From the NCBI RefSeq assembly GCF_029227915.1, contig NC_079875.1, positions 14,815,001 through 14,879,000 of the forward strand: a DNA stretch of 64,000 nt, given 5' to 3'. Below are positions 36,610-48,508 of this stretch, piece by piece. This DNA is from Hydractinia symbiolongicarpus (taxonomy: Eukaryota > Cnidaria > Hydrozoa > Anthoathecata > Hydractiniidae). Position 1 is the first letter of the stretch; the number at the start of each line of letters is the position of its first letter. Made by a program: the position numbers and the translations under genes. Under the pieces are notes generated by a model. The model was not told the DNA's origin. It ran no database searches and was given only the letters and a program-made list of their open reading frames with translations.

Positions 36610-37008
36610 ACAAAAAAACAAAATTTTGATGCCACCATCATGTTCAGCATACTTTCTTTATTAATTGTGCCAAATTTTGTCGAAAATAAAGTAGTTTAAA
36701 TTTTTGGGCCAATTTTGGCATAAAATGACATTTCAGGTGGCAAAAAATCAAAATTTTGATGCCACCATCATGTTCAGCATACTTTTTTTATTCACTGTGC
36801 CAAATTTTGTCGAAAATAAAGTAGTTTAAATTTTTGGACCAATTTTGGCCTAAAATGACATTTCAGGTGGCAAAAAATCAAAATTTTGATGTCACCATCA
36901 TGTTCAACATATTTTTTTTGTGATCTGTGCGAAATTTTGTCGAAAATAAAGTAGTTTTAATTTCTGAACCAATTTTGGCCTAAAATGACATTTAGGTAAC
37001 AAAAAATC
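36610..37008. repeat. 128-bp tandem repeat, three units
   Basis: Units share AAATTTTGATGCCACCATCA, GCCAAATTTTGTCGAAAATA and TAAAATGACATTTCAGGTGG. Divergence rises toward the right. A truncated piece of the first unit forms the right end of duplication copy 1 (about 33410-33462). Confidence 0.9.
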
Positions 37009-37600
37009 AGAGGAACGTGAAATCCCAGGGTCGATTTTTTCTCAAAAAATGCTCCAAAAGAAAAAACGACGGTTTTAAAGAATTTCCTACGCCTTCGGGC
37101 GCGGAAATTCAAATATTGAGGGATATATATCAGGGAGGTCGGTGCCACATTTTGGTGGGCGTTTTTCAGGTCGGCGGGCGTTTTCGACGGACGCTTCGAT
37201 GACCTGGCGGTCGTTTTTCGGCGGTGCTTTGCGAGATCGACGATAATTTTGGCCGTTGTTTCTATGATTTCCGGTGTGTTTTAGGCCGGTGTATTAATAA
37301 CCGAGGTGTTCTTGGTATAATAAAGTTAGGGGTGTTTTCTCCGGCGTTTCATTGCCTGGGCGGTCGTCTCAGTCTCTGACTGACTTTGCGTTTTCTCGAT
37401 GGCTGCGCAGCGCGGCAAACCACTTCAAGAAACGATGTAGTACCGCGTTGGTTGGTTTTGAATAGTTATTTGGGAGAAAACCGCCGTTTCCATAAGAGCT
37501 CTGAAGAACGAAATGCAGTGGCGTTCCAAAATTCGACGGCCGTCAAAAATCAGGCGATATTCAAAAATTCATTAAATCCTCGTTTTGAATAATTTGTATA
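37009..37600. other. Isolated GC-rich patch
   Basis: Base composition shifts abruptly from the AT-rich surroundings. Short motifs such as GGCGG, GCGGTCG, TTTCGGCGG and CGGTGTGTTTT recur. No long frame or domain is visible (open frames of 60-70 codons only). It could be a fragment of a transposon with different composition, a CpG-rich regulatory island, or foreign sequence. Confidence 0.5.
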
Positions 37601-39229
37601 ATATTTTACGGAATGAAAACAAAAAAGAATAAACAGAATGAATTAGAATTGGAACGAGATATTTGTGTTTAGTTTTTTACTTCCTTGGGTTTAGTTATAA
37701 CACACCCTCCCGAACAAAGTACGAGAGTAGGTTTCTGTGGTTTTCTGGGCTAGCCACTTTAATTTATTGTATGTATCCCACACAGTGATTGCTTTTAAAT
37801 TGTGAGGCCATTCAAGCGAATCCGGTCTGTGTTTTACAAGCATTCCTTCCAAACTTACTTGCTTCGCACACCTAGTCAGTAATCCCTAATCTTTTCAACA
37901 TGGATATCTGAAAAATAAATTAAAAGATAACTATGAATATCCCTCTGTAAATGTTAATTATACATCGTTTTTGCGCCAACACACGGGCAGGCGCACGGAT
38001 TGTGCATCCGCACAAATCTTCCCCAGGTGGCGCACACGGGCTTTGCCCTTCGCACGTCTTTTTCTCAGAATTTAACAGCATCTACTTTGTTTTTCAAGCT
38101 GAGGTGTTAAATCTCCATTTTGTTTCGCAGATAGCTTATTTCGCAGACTACATGCAAAAATTATGTTCAGTCATGTGTTTTCCATTTTATGGTAATTTTG
38201 GATGCATCCTATTGGCTAATAACTTTTGCAGATATGTTAAAAATTCGCTCCATATAAGATTATATGAAAATACGCAAAAAAATGAAAAATGAAAACAAGG
38301 TCAGTGAAGTTGTTAAGGTGAAGAAACTATGATGTTGTTATCGAACGTAAGTCGTATTTAGCTTCAGGAAATTTAAACGGCCTTTAAAAAGGTTTAAGTT
38401 CTTTAAGAACTACGCTGGATAGTAACATTTATTTCCCTTTTCCGATCAAATGTTCAGAAGTCAGTTTTATGATGTTTTAGTGCTTAAAGGGGTAAAATGC
38501 GTTGGCTTTCAGGGCTTCGGCCTAGATCCGTTAGGGATCTTACAGCACCCCCTTCCCCGCCCCAAACCCCATGTTACGTATTATTGCACCTACGGGTCAA
38601 AAGTTTGACTAAGGTTAATTTTTTTCTGGTTACGCCCCTGAAAAGTCTAGCTATCTGGGCACCTTCTCAGAGTGAAAAGCATTGGATTCACAAAAACATC
38701 CAAGAATTCTGTGGCTTGCTAGCAAGCTAGGTACTTTAATTTTTAACCAATCGGCTAAGCTGGGATAATTTGAGAACATAAAAACGAAAGTACCTCCTGG
38801 TTCATCATAGGTAGCAAAAGACCTCAAAATACATTCAAGATTTGTATAGGTGATAAAGATCTAACCTCAATTTAAAATATAAACAAAAAAGCAAAGAAGA
38901 AGTATGTGCACAAGAACAAACACATCATTTCATCCTTTCCAGAGTTGTATTCCACGATGTGAAAACTGCAGACCAGAAAAGACCCGACTAAACGAAATCA
39001 CATAACTCGGATATTATATTGCCAGAGGGTCAGAGAGATTGTGTCATATATATAACCAGTTACATCATACATATGGTCAGTCACGTAATAGGAAATTAAC
39101 TTTTTTTAGTAAATGATGGATAGTATTGATTTGCAGATCTTGTTGTGTATTTGTTTTTAGAAATGTAAAAGGTATTAAAAAGTACTTCAGGCATGTTATT
39201 ATTGCTTTTGTACTTTGAATGTATTTAGT
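37601..39229. other. Stretch without recognised genes
   Basis: A 113-codon frame at 37951-38292 begins in a CG-rich piece (GCACACGGGC, CGGGCAGGCG) and shows no domain. Nothing else is supported. Confidence 0.35.
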
Positions 39230-40110
39230 TAAAATACATTCAAGGCTTTCATTGACTGAAGTAATGGTCTGGAATGAGTCAGCCTATCTTTAAAAATGAT
39301 TATTCTTGCAGCATGTTTTTGATGAAGGTAAAATGATTGTATTTTAGTTTTATTGGTGCTACCCCAAACTGTGTTGGCGTAATTAATATGACTATGTATA
39401 AAAGAGTATTTGTTTGTTTAGAAAGTTACGGGCTTTGTAAAGAATGCCAATAAATTTTGAAACATTTTATATCACCAAAGATATATGTTGGTGTCACTTT
39501 AGATTTTCATCAAGCATCACACCTAAAAATTTCCCTTGAAATACTTTGTTTTTTTATATATTTAGTGATAATTTATTACCAGACAACCAGTGTGATAATT
39601 TGTTTAATTCGGTAGTCAGCTGCAAACATAATAGAATTGTTAGATCATTACATATGTTGAAAATAAGAGTGGCCCCAGAATTGAACGTTGTGGAATACCA
39701 CATTTTAATGTTAGCTTATTGTTTTTTTTTGCCACTGCGAATATCTATGTATTGAGTTGGTGACTCAGATAACTTTTAAACCGTTTTAATAATACCCACT
39801 TATCCCATACGCATTTAGTTTACCTAATATTGTTGTGATCAACGGCATCAAATGATAAAAATACTCAAGGTAAACTTTACATCACTGAAAGATCGACGAA
39901 TGTCCTCCACAACTTGCGTTATTGCATGTTTTGTGAAGTGGCTGTTTCTAAAGCCAAATTGCTTCTTACAAAAGATAGAATTCTCGGTAAAGAAGCCAAA
40001 AACTCTGTTGTGCATATTTCTTTCAAAAATCTTGCCAGTGGAATCTTCAAGGAATATTGTTGTCCTTGTTACTCCCTTTATCGTCGATTATCGGGGCTCA
40101 AGTAAAAACA
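39230..40110 (-). pseudogene. Degenerate LINE (CR1/L2-type) reverse transcriptase
   Basis: Read on the minus strand in changing frames, the segment gives FDAVDHNNI, FKSYLS, then the hallmark GIPQRSILGPLLF. After these come TELNKLSHWLSGNKLSLNI, KFLGVMLDENLK and NVSKFIGILYKARNFL. The order is that of the palm and thumb regions of non-LTR retrotransposon reverse transcriptases. Many stops and frameshifts are present, and the metal-binding ADD box is damaged. It is a dead copy without a visible 3' end repeat. Confidence 0.8.
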
Positions 40111-40238
40111 ATGCGGCTACAGGATCCCCATCAAGAGTTCTCAACACTGAAACAGAAATATCTAATAATATTTTTTAAGTTTATCCGTCCCTATGTAAAA
40201 AATCATATAATTTTGGAAAAACCACTCTCCCCCTCCCT

Positions 40239-40261
40239 CCCCCCCCCCCCCCCCCCCCCCC
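40239..40261. repeat. 23-base C homopolymer
   Basis: An uninterrupted run of about 23 C follows CCCTCCCT. Its length in the record is likely to be unreliable. Confidence 0.9.
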
Positions 40262-40936
40262 ACTCTTCAGTGTTGGTTGGAGGTCTTTTCCAGAGTCGTC
40301 GGCAGTATTTTGGGGCACAAATCAACACAAAATCAACACTGACTGTAGGGGGAGAGGGGGCAAACTCTGAAAAAAGCCTCAAAAAGCGTTTTTCCAATAA
40401 TTTATGAACATGATTGTAGCTGCTAAGCAACCTTGATCGCAGGGCTCTTTGTATCTTTTTACAACGGGACCTCACGTTATAAAAAAAAGAGAGAAAGAGC
40501 CCTTGGATCGAGGTTGGTAGCTAAGCTTAAAAGGTCTTTTTTCTTTTCTTTTTGACAATAGGTAGAAATAAGGACTGGAAACGAAGCAGTTAACTGTGTA
40601 CTGCCGAAAATGAGCATAAACGAAAAAAAAGCTGCGATCAACTTCACGAGACTGGTTTCTATGACCTTTTTAATACAATATTTTAATTATTGTATTGTGT
40701 ATCACAACAACCGCGGGTGACATAAAACACCGCTTAAATCAACACACATTCGTGCTTTCCATATAAGAAATTAGTGTATGAGGTAAGCCAAACCATACAC
40801 AGATTAGTATCAAACCGCATGTGTGGATTATAAACGATAAAAACCACCCCACATGCGCCACATCTTCGGTATATTTTTACTTCTCACACACCAGTAAAGA
40901 AAAATCAAATGAATTAACAAAACACAATCTTTTGAA

Positions 40937-41361
40937 ATGTCACTACGGATAAAATATCGGGTAAGTAAAGTTATGATTCTTCAAAATTAAATACAACTTT
41001 TTCTTTGGCTCGGTGTGAGGACAGTTGCAGCAGCCGGAAGGTTTAGGAAAACATTAGAAAATAATAGAGTATCTCATCGGCATAAATTATGCCGTGATCC
41101 TAAAGTTACGAGATTTGAGAAAGGGACAAAAATCAAGCCAGAAATTCAATTTTGTTAGTAAGCTGCAAAAGATCGCCAAAAAAACTCATGTCCAAGAGGT
41201 GTTGTGGGTTTGGTCGTTGTCTAGTTGAGCAGAGATTTCAAAAAAGCGTGTGTTAGCACAAATTGGTGCGTTCACCGCTCCAGAACTGTTTTTGTGGTCA
41301 CTCCAGGAAACAATTAACAGGGTATATCCCTCGAAATTAATGAGGTTAACCACATAAAATA

Positions 41362-41397
<36 letters not shown>

Positions 41398-41517
41398 CAA
41401 CCTCCACCAAGTTACCAAGATTTTCTTATTTCCAAATCTCGTTTAGACATATCGAACCATATGATAATCTCTGAGCCTCCACAGTGAGCCTTCCTATGCT
41501 TGGGTTTTATATTATAG

Positions 41518-41557
<40 letters not shown>

Positions 41558-41796
41558 ATATATATATATAGTATACGAAGTCTTTCAGAGTCGAAGGAGA
41601 CCTTCCGCCGATATACAACTATAGACTATGCCTTTCCTCTATTTAATCTATCAACAACCATTTAACAAAACCTAAATCTACAACTCTTATTGAAACCTAG
41701 ATCTCCATGCTTCTTGTATCATTTTTGTTCTAAACTTTTTATTCTTATTGTTGTTATTATTATGTTATTATAGGGATAAGAACCATTGTATAATGG

Positions 41797-41827
<31 letters not shown>

Positions 41828-44800
41828 TAAATCACCACTAAAGATATTTAATAAATGTGTTGAAAAATATACTTAACCAAACAGCTGACGACACTCAAAA
41901 ATACTAAAAAGTCAGTACAGCATTTTAGGATATATCATTCGATGTGAAGATGTAGAATTTGAGTTCTTTAAATTTTTCCAAAGCCTTTTTTTCATTCTCA
42001 AGGTAATCACATTTAATTTTTAAACCTTTAATAACCTTCATAAATTATGATATCATGTTGGTCCCATAGGAATTGTCCATTGTTTTCCTATTGTCATTTG
42101 TGACTAATAAAAAGGATAGATTTGAACTTTTGTCAACATATGGGAGTTACATAAATAAAATATAGATCATTACAACCTTCCTTAAAAAAAAGGCGCCATA
42201 CGTGTTTTTTTTAAGTTATCAAGACTTTCATCAACATAACATACTACAACAGGTGGAATAATTCACCTTTTATTTATCACCTAAAATGATGTCTGTTCCT
42301 AAACCCACCTGAGTGTTATCATCACTGTGGTAATTGAGGGAAATCGTGTGTACAAAAAGTTTCTTCGTACTTAAAAATTTAACTTTTTTTCAACTAGTAA
42401 AAGTTTATTTATTTATTTATTTATTAGAGGACGACTAGTCAATTTCCTACTAAATGGTTTCTTGTAAAAAAATGTGTAGTTTGCTAGTATCAATCACCTT
42501 AAATTTATGTCGATCAATCTGTAAGAATTACTTCCACTTTTTCTTTAGGTTGTGTTACTTACCGCTGCTACCATCTTTATTTACTTCCTTGCATCACACT
42601 TCCGTAAGCAAAATATTTGGGCAGAGAAAACAAGCTATCTACCGCAAGAAGAAGATTTATTCCAGAATGAAACAGGTATCATTTCCTTGAAGTCCCTTAA
42701 TTTCTGATCCTCATTTCATATATTACGAACAGTGTTATTTGTTGGTAGCATGTTTGTAAAGAAACTATGCTAATGTTTTGTGAAAACTGTTCGATAATGT
42801 GAGAAATATGCCATTAAGAATAACACGACCAAAAACGTCCCACAAGCCTTTTTACCATGATACTTCCTTAAGCGATAACTGTCTCGCAGCAATTTTTCTA
42901 AGAATTTGCTTGTTACAACAAAGTGGATAAAAACTATCGCATTTTCTTTTTTGTGTGTCTGTAGCGCACGACTTTTTTCTCGCGCACATACACACACAAG
43001 AATGCGGGTAAATAGATGTTTGTTATTACGTTACGTGTTCTGCTTTATTTTAGCTCCTAGTCGTATCCATGATAATGTTTTGTCTTCATCAACCAAATAC
43101 ACATCGTCAAAAACAGTTACCGACCACTATGCAGCTAATAACCAACCTTCAAGAAATGACTTATTTACCCAGAATAAATATAACAATCAATTCGACGCTG
43201 TTCAAGAGAAAGCAAGTTATGACAAAACGCAGAGCTCGATCAAAATGCCATCGAATAAAGAAAAACTCCAAACAAAAGACAAGAAAGACGCAGAGACGCA
43301 TTTTGCAAACACGATTTCCACACATAACGTTATCGAGGCAAAGAATAAAGAAAGTAGCGAGACCATTTTAGAAGAAGATGATGACGCAGATGGCGAGTCA
43401 GAAAACAACGAAGTTCCTATTGAAGAAGAAGAAGAACAAGTTGCAATTGAAACAAAAAACCAAACGATTGATACTTCAAAAAGACCTCCGCAACAACTAA
43501 ATGATTTGAAAGATCAAGATGATGGAGAGTCAACTTTCGAAATAGCCTCTGGGATGAACATCCAAGAACCGAATGGTAATATTCTGCTTTCAGAAAGTAT
43601 TCAGTCGCAGAAAGCCCACGGCTCCATACCACCTCTTACGAAACCCTCCTCTCATTTTGCAAGTCCCTCGCCTTCGGGTGAAGCAAGCAAAGATGTAAGT
43701 TTTAATAATATAAACGATAAAATCAAGTCAAACTCATCACTGGTAAATGATATTAGCGAGGGAGCTAGCGTCGAAATGACGCAGCAGAAGCAAGGTAATG
43801 ACACATGTTCATACCGCCTTAATATTGATAACAAAAAGTCTAAACGAAAAGCAAGATGTCAGCTGTACTCGAATTATATGAACACGTGTAACGAAGCTAA
43901 AAAATATTACAACAAGAAAAAGTACCAGAAAATCCCAAAGTGCAAAAATAAACGCTACCCACCCATTTGTCATTTTAATACGTCTGTAAACACGGGTGAT
44001 TCTGAAACGTTTAACTTGGTTTGCAACGACGATATTTGTGGAAATACTCAAATTACATTGGCAGTTATAAACTCGGGCACCGGTAAAATGAATCACATTG
44101 CTTTAGAAAATACCACGGCTTTGAAAGAAATGTTTGGGCATGATTTTACATACCTTAAAATGAATCCTGATGTTGACTTTGTTTTTCTTTCTTGCCGAAA
44201 AGATAAAAAAAAAAAAATTCATCAGCTGCTACAGCTCCCACCAAAGGTGTCAACGTATAAGCCAAGCTCTCAAGAAAAACGTCCTAAACTAAACGTTAAC
44301 GTTTTTGTTATTGACTCCCTTTCCAGGCAACACTTCTATCGTATTTTACCGAACACAGTTAAAGCATTGACATCAATTAGTACCGATAAGGAAAGCAAAA
44401 CACAGGTTTTGGATTTCGAAGGCTTTCAAAGTTTAGCTCCATTTACTTATGTCAATCTGCAAGCATTTTTGTCGGGCAGTGTATTTTTTGACAGCATATC
44501 AAATCGTAAGTATAATTTTGAAAAACTGTTTAAAATTTTCAAAGATGCCGGTTATGAAACGATGCTCCAGGAAGATACCTGCTGGTACGATGCGTGGGGT
44601 TCCTTATTAACCGGTAACCGAAAGTTAAACAGCAAATCTGAAGTTGATTATCAGGAGATTTGGAATGAAGTTCAAAATCTAACTAAATCATACGGAGTTG
44701 ATAGCGTCGGTCTGACGCATATGTCATGTGAGGTACTGAAACTTTATGGTGCTACCAATCTTTATAATTCAGAAAAAATGGTGTGCTTGAATGGAAAAAT

Positions 44801-46061
44801 ATTGAGTTCGTATTTCATCGACTACATTGCTACTGCTCTGCACAGTAGAAGTAAGATAAAAAATTCAAAACCTCTACTATCGTATACACACATCAACTTT
44901 GCTCATGAGTTCACAGGGATGCGATTAAAAGCTATAGATAAACACCTCTCAAAATTTATTCAATACCTTGGTACATCTGACGACACGATATCTATATTGT
45001 GGTCTGACCATGGAGGCAAAACTAATAAATATTCCATGGACACACTTACAGGGAGATTTGAAGTATATGATCCGTTTTTGTTTATGATTTTACCAAAAAC
45101 ATTTTCGAGTATTGTTGGGGAGACAAGATTTAACGCCTTGATAGACAATCAGAACGCCTTAACGAGTGTTGTGAACTTGCGTGATATGCTCTTTGATGTC
45201 CTGGACGAAGTTTCCGTCACGAGCAATAACAACCATCAAGATAAACAGGGTAGCCTGATGTCTCCATTTCCACATGAAAGGGTAGACTGTCAAGACCTTC
45301 CCGGAAGAAAATACTCTCTCTGTAAATGTATAAACAAAATAAGCTTTCTTAGTATGGATGACCATGTATATAAACAATTTCTAACATGGCTGGGCGAATT
45401 CTCTGCTGGATATCTCAATAATAAGCTGACGTTGTTGCAGAATCATTCTCCAACGCACCGTTGTCTACGTTTAACAGTAAATTCCATAAAAAATATCATC
45501 GCCAAAGATTCTGGAACAGGAACGATATACGTGTTTGACCTAGTCGTGTTAACCGATCAACATAAAGAAGAGTTATTCAACTTTCATGTTTTCTTTAACA
45601 CAAAGCGGAATGAAAGTTTAGACATGTTACAAGTTGAACACTGGCAGAGAATATCTTTATATAATAAATACACGGCATGTAAAGACCCAACTGTATCCCT
45701 AGAAATGTGCGTGTGTTCTCACAAGAAACAGAGTTATCAAACCGAGCACGATTTAACAGAATATAAACAGTTTGGTGTCAACAGTAGCACGAAACCAGTT
45801 TCTAATTCACGCTGTTTGTTTTTGATCACACGTAAACATTCGAGCGTTGCAACATTTGAAATTGCCAATCTTTGTAATGAAAAAATGAACGTAGTTTTCA
45901 GTACACCAGTATTGTACAATTGGGAAGTAGCAGAGGGACTACCAATAACAATATCTGCTTTTCCGTCAACCATCAACTTTATCACTACATTTTACAAGGT
46001 AACAGAAAACACGGAAGAAATACAACCCCTAATTGAAATTAAAAAAAAAATAAATAAATAA
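40937..46061 (+). CDS. Type II membrane protein with DUF229 (alkaline-phosphatase/sulfatase-like) domain, three exons
   Basis: The exons are 40937-40960, 42549-42675 and 43054-46061 (phases 0 and 1), giving 1052 residues. Exon 1 encodes only MSLRIKYR before a GTAAGT donor. Exon 2 supplies a membrane anchor (VVLLTAATIFIYFLA) and the start of a stem. Together they form a basic cytosolic tail plus signal anchor, as in Golgi or surface type II proteins. Residues 51 to about 295 are a polar stem rich in Glu, Lys and Ser. A Cys-rich region follows, then the DUF229 domain from about residue 465. It has FVIDSLSRQHFYRILPNT with Asp471 and WSDHGG with Asp702 and His703. These correspond to metal-site positions of the alkaline phosphatase superfamily. 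The substrate is unknown for the family. The anchor exon lacks a Met, which supports the distant exon 1. Confidence 0.85.
41365..41824. repeat. Cluster of T33, T37 and A28 homopolymers in DUF229 intron 1
   Basis: Runs lie at 41365-41397 (T), 41520-41556 (T) and 41797-41824 (A). The two T runs could be the poly(A) tails of two minus-strand retro-insertions. The 122 bases between them match nothing I recognise. Other simple repeats nearby include TTTA units at 42404-42425. Confidence 0.85.
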
Positions 46062-46878
46062 TATCTAAGAATTACTTTGACGACTGTGTAATTCCTTTCT
46101 ACCTTAATCGTACTAATTTTTTTGCGCGCAAAAAAGTCTGTCAGTGCGCGAAATTTAGTACAAAAATCCGTTTTGCGCAGAAAGTATGCGTAGAAACATA
46201 AATAATTATGGAAGGCGTTTGGAACGTATTTTTTTTTGTTCCTGACTTTTATGATTTGCGGCAACATTTACCACCAGGTTAATTTTACAATTTATTTAAA
46301 AGAAACGCATCTATATTGTGTCTAAAACCGTGAATGTTACCGTTTTAAACATGTACAAAAATTAATATCCGCGAAAATTAATACACGCGAAAATTAATAC
46401 ACGCGAAGATTGGTGCAAATAAAGTGTTTACGTATTCGCACTAAAGAATTTTTTTAGCTTTTTAAAGATAAAACTTTGTGTTGTTAGAAGTATCGCTTTT
46501 ATCAAGTTTAGATGTTATGCACCAGAGTCACCCCTTTAATACTTTGTAAAAACAGACGTTTTCTTTAAGAGACCTCTCCAAAAAACAGCAGATGAAGTAC
46601 TCGTAACGTTCACCAAAAGGTAAAAAGATTAGCTTGTAAAGGTGATTGATAAAACCTATAGCTATTTGCTTTATTTTCTCTAAATAAAACTTCGCAGAAA
46701 GTTTATTTAAGCAAGTACAGAACTGCTTTATACTCTCTTCACAAATAATATGGAAATTTGACTACATGCTACACCCAATAGAGTTTTTAACAATGTCCTT
46801 GTTTCTCAACTTAAAAGAGTCAACAACAACTCGAGGTTGTGATGTTGATCAGTGAAGAATTCACGTATTATCTGCATT
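46062..46878. other. Downstream region of the DUF229 gene
   Basis: No gene seen. It contains CGCGAAAATTAATACA iterations near 46370-46410, of the same type as at 909-1260, and a GCGCGCAAAAAAG patch near 46120. Confidence 0.4.
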
Positions 46879-47438
46879 CTACCGTGGCCGACAAGTGCAT
46901 AAAAAAATCTTTGTTGCGTAAATTTTAAAAATGCGTAAAAAAAATCTTACATGCGTAAAAAAATGTTATATACGTAGTAAAATGTAATATGCGTAAAAAA
47001 AATGTTATATACATAAAAATAATCTCATTCCGTAAAAAAAATCTTATATCCAGTTTTCGTCTGCCGTGATCTTGTTATTAAAATCTCTATAATAATACGG
47101 AGAGTGTATGACATTCCAAAGTCACATTAATACAGTTATCTTAAGATAACTCTATTAATGTGACTTTGGAATGCGTGCATATTCACATTAATGTCCTGAT
47201 TGTAAAATAACTCGACGTAGCCACTCGCAATTTTAAGAAATGGTTGCCAAGCATTATTTTTACGCATTTAACATTATTTTTACACATATAACATTATTTT
47301 TACGTTTATAACATTATTTTTACACATGTAACATTTTTTTATGCATTTAACATTATTTTTATGCATATAACATTATTTTTACGCATTTTTTAAATTTATG
47401 CAACAAAGATTTTTTTATGCACTTATCGGCCACGGTAG
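46879..47438. mobile_element. 560-bp inverted-repeat element with ATGCGTAAAAATAATGTTATA iterations
   Basis: The left end reads CTACCGTGGCCGACAAGTGC. The right end, reverse complemented, reads CTACCGTGGCCGATAAGTGC, and the match continues through AAAAAAATCTTTGTTGC. Between the ends are many roughly 20-bp direct iterations of GCGTAAAAAT with ATGTTATA, in opposite orientation in the two halves. The whole unit could fold back on itself. No clear target duplication and no protein. Confidence 0.75.
47112..47173. repeat. 62-bp near-perfect palindrome
   Basis: Arms of 31 bp (CATTCCAAAGTCACATTAAT and its complement) meet at a TTAA centre with one mismatch pair. It lies within the 46879-47438 element and may be a second, nested insertion or its core. 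Confidence 0.85.
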
Positions 47439-47766
47439 CGTTCACATAGAGCTTTCGTGCAGGCACTGCGTGTAGCAACTTCCTTTCGTTTTAGCAAAAC
47501 CGCACAAAAAAATTATTTTAAATTTTTATTATTTTTCTCAATCAGATAAGTTGTTTAACCATAGTTACTCGAAAAACCCTGGTTGGGAAGAGCGGACTTC
47601 AAAGGGCGTATCCTTTTGATGCGGTTCACAAACTATCACGTGACAATATCGGTGCACGAAAAATTATATAATGGTAGCGAAATTGTAAACATACTTGTAA
47701 ACTTGCTATTTTCTGAGAATTTAATTGTCTTTTTAATAATTAAATAATCATGTTTCCAAGAATTTT

Positions 47767-48328
47767 ATGATGCCTGGGGCAAATTGTTGTATCGTTGGTT
47801 GTGGGAGTAGTAGAAGGCTTGGAGGAATAGGCATATTTAAGGTGCCAAAAGTAATTAATGAGAATTATAAGAAGTGGAGGGAGGATTGGCTTAATGTGGT
47901 TATGAAGTCGAGAGTTGTGGATCAATTATTTAAAAAACAAATAGAGAATGACACAGTGTATACATGCGAGAAGCATTTTAAAAGTGAATATATTGATATC
48001 TGTAAGTTTCACTTTAAAGAATTTTACAAAACAATTTGCTAGCTAGATTAGCTAGCTAATAAACCATGTCATGAATATATATTGATTTTTTTTTTACTTT
48101 TTAGTTCCATCAGAGAAGGGGCCTGCTAAGAAAAGGTTAATTTTTGGAGCTTTACCTGAGCTAAACTTGCCGAAGAAAAGCTGTGAAGTTCAATCAACTG
48201 ATAAAAGAAAACCTCCAGCTGAAAGACTTCTAACAACTGCAAAGAAAATTGCTAGTAACGATTACTACTACGAATCATATCAACAGTTATGTGATAGACT
48301 TGTAAAGTTGAAAACTTTAGCTCATTGA
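47767..48328 (+). CDS. THAP-domain protein of the P-like element, two exons
   Basis: The exons are 47767-48001 and 48105-48328, joined in phase 1 (T|TT), giving 152 residues. A second ATG follows directly at 47770, and starting there gives the usual THAP opening MPGANCCIVGC. The C2CH zinc set is visible as CCIVGC near the start and CEKHF near residue 67. FKVP and the invariant Trp (KKWREDW) lie between them. After the THAP comes GALPELNLPKK, like the AVPTLF/GALP tail of the domain, then a polar stretch ending YQQLCDRLVKLKTLAH, perhaps a short coiled coil. It should bind DNA, probably the element's own ends. Downstream bases 48356-48524 remain open (FVIPKFEIQIDGS, YGWFLPEHH) and may be a severed part of the same protein. 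Confidence 0.75.
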
Positions 48329-48508
48329 AAAATTGATATTGACATAAAACTGTTATGAAAATATATGATGCCCAGTTTGTTATCCCGAAGTTTGAGATTC
48401 AAATTGATGGTAGTATGGGATTTTCTATAGCTGTGTATGGTTGGTTTTTACCAGAGCATCATCAAATTTATAAAGAAAACAAAAGATGCATTCGCAATGT
48501 TAATTTAG

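Larger units (their letters stand above)
33466..36671. repeat. 3.2-kb tandem duplication, copy 2
   Basis: Second copy of 30257-33465. It ends at ATTAATTGTGCC, where its sequence runs on into the 128-bp satellite; the first copy is cut at the same point and joined to the next unit with about three extra bases (TTC). This order shows the satellite side is the original right edge. Confidence 0.95.

Noticed and set aside
42906-43053. N-terminal extension of the DUF229 frame (MLVTTKWIKT...)
   Set aside because: A TTTTAG acceptor at 43053 with a phase-matched upstream anchor exon explains the gene better; the extension is intron.
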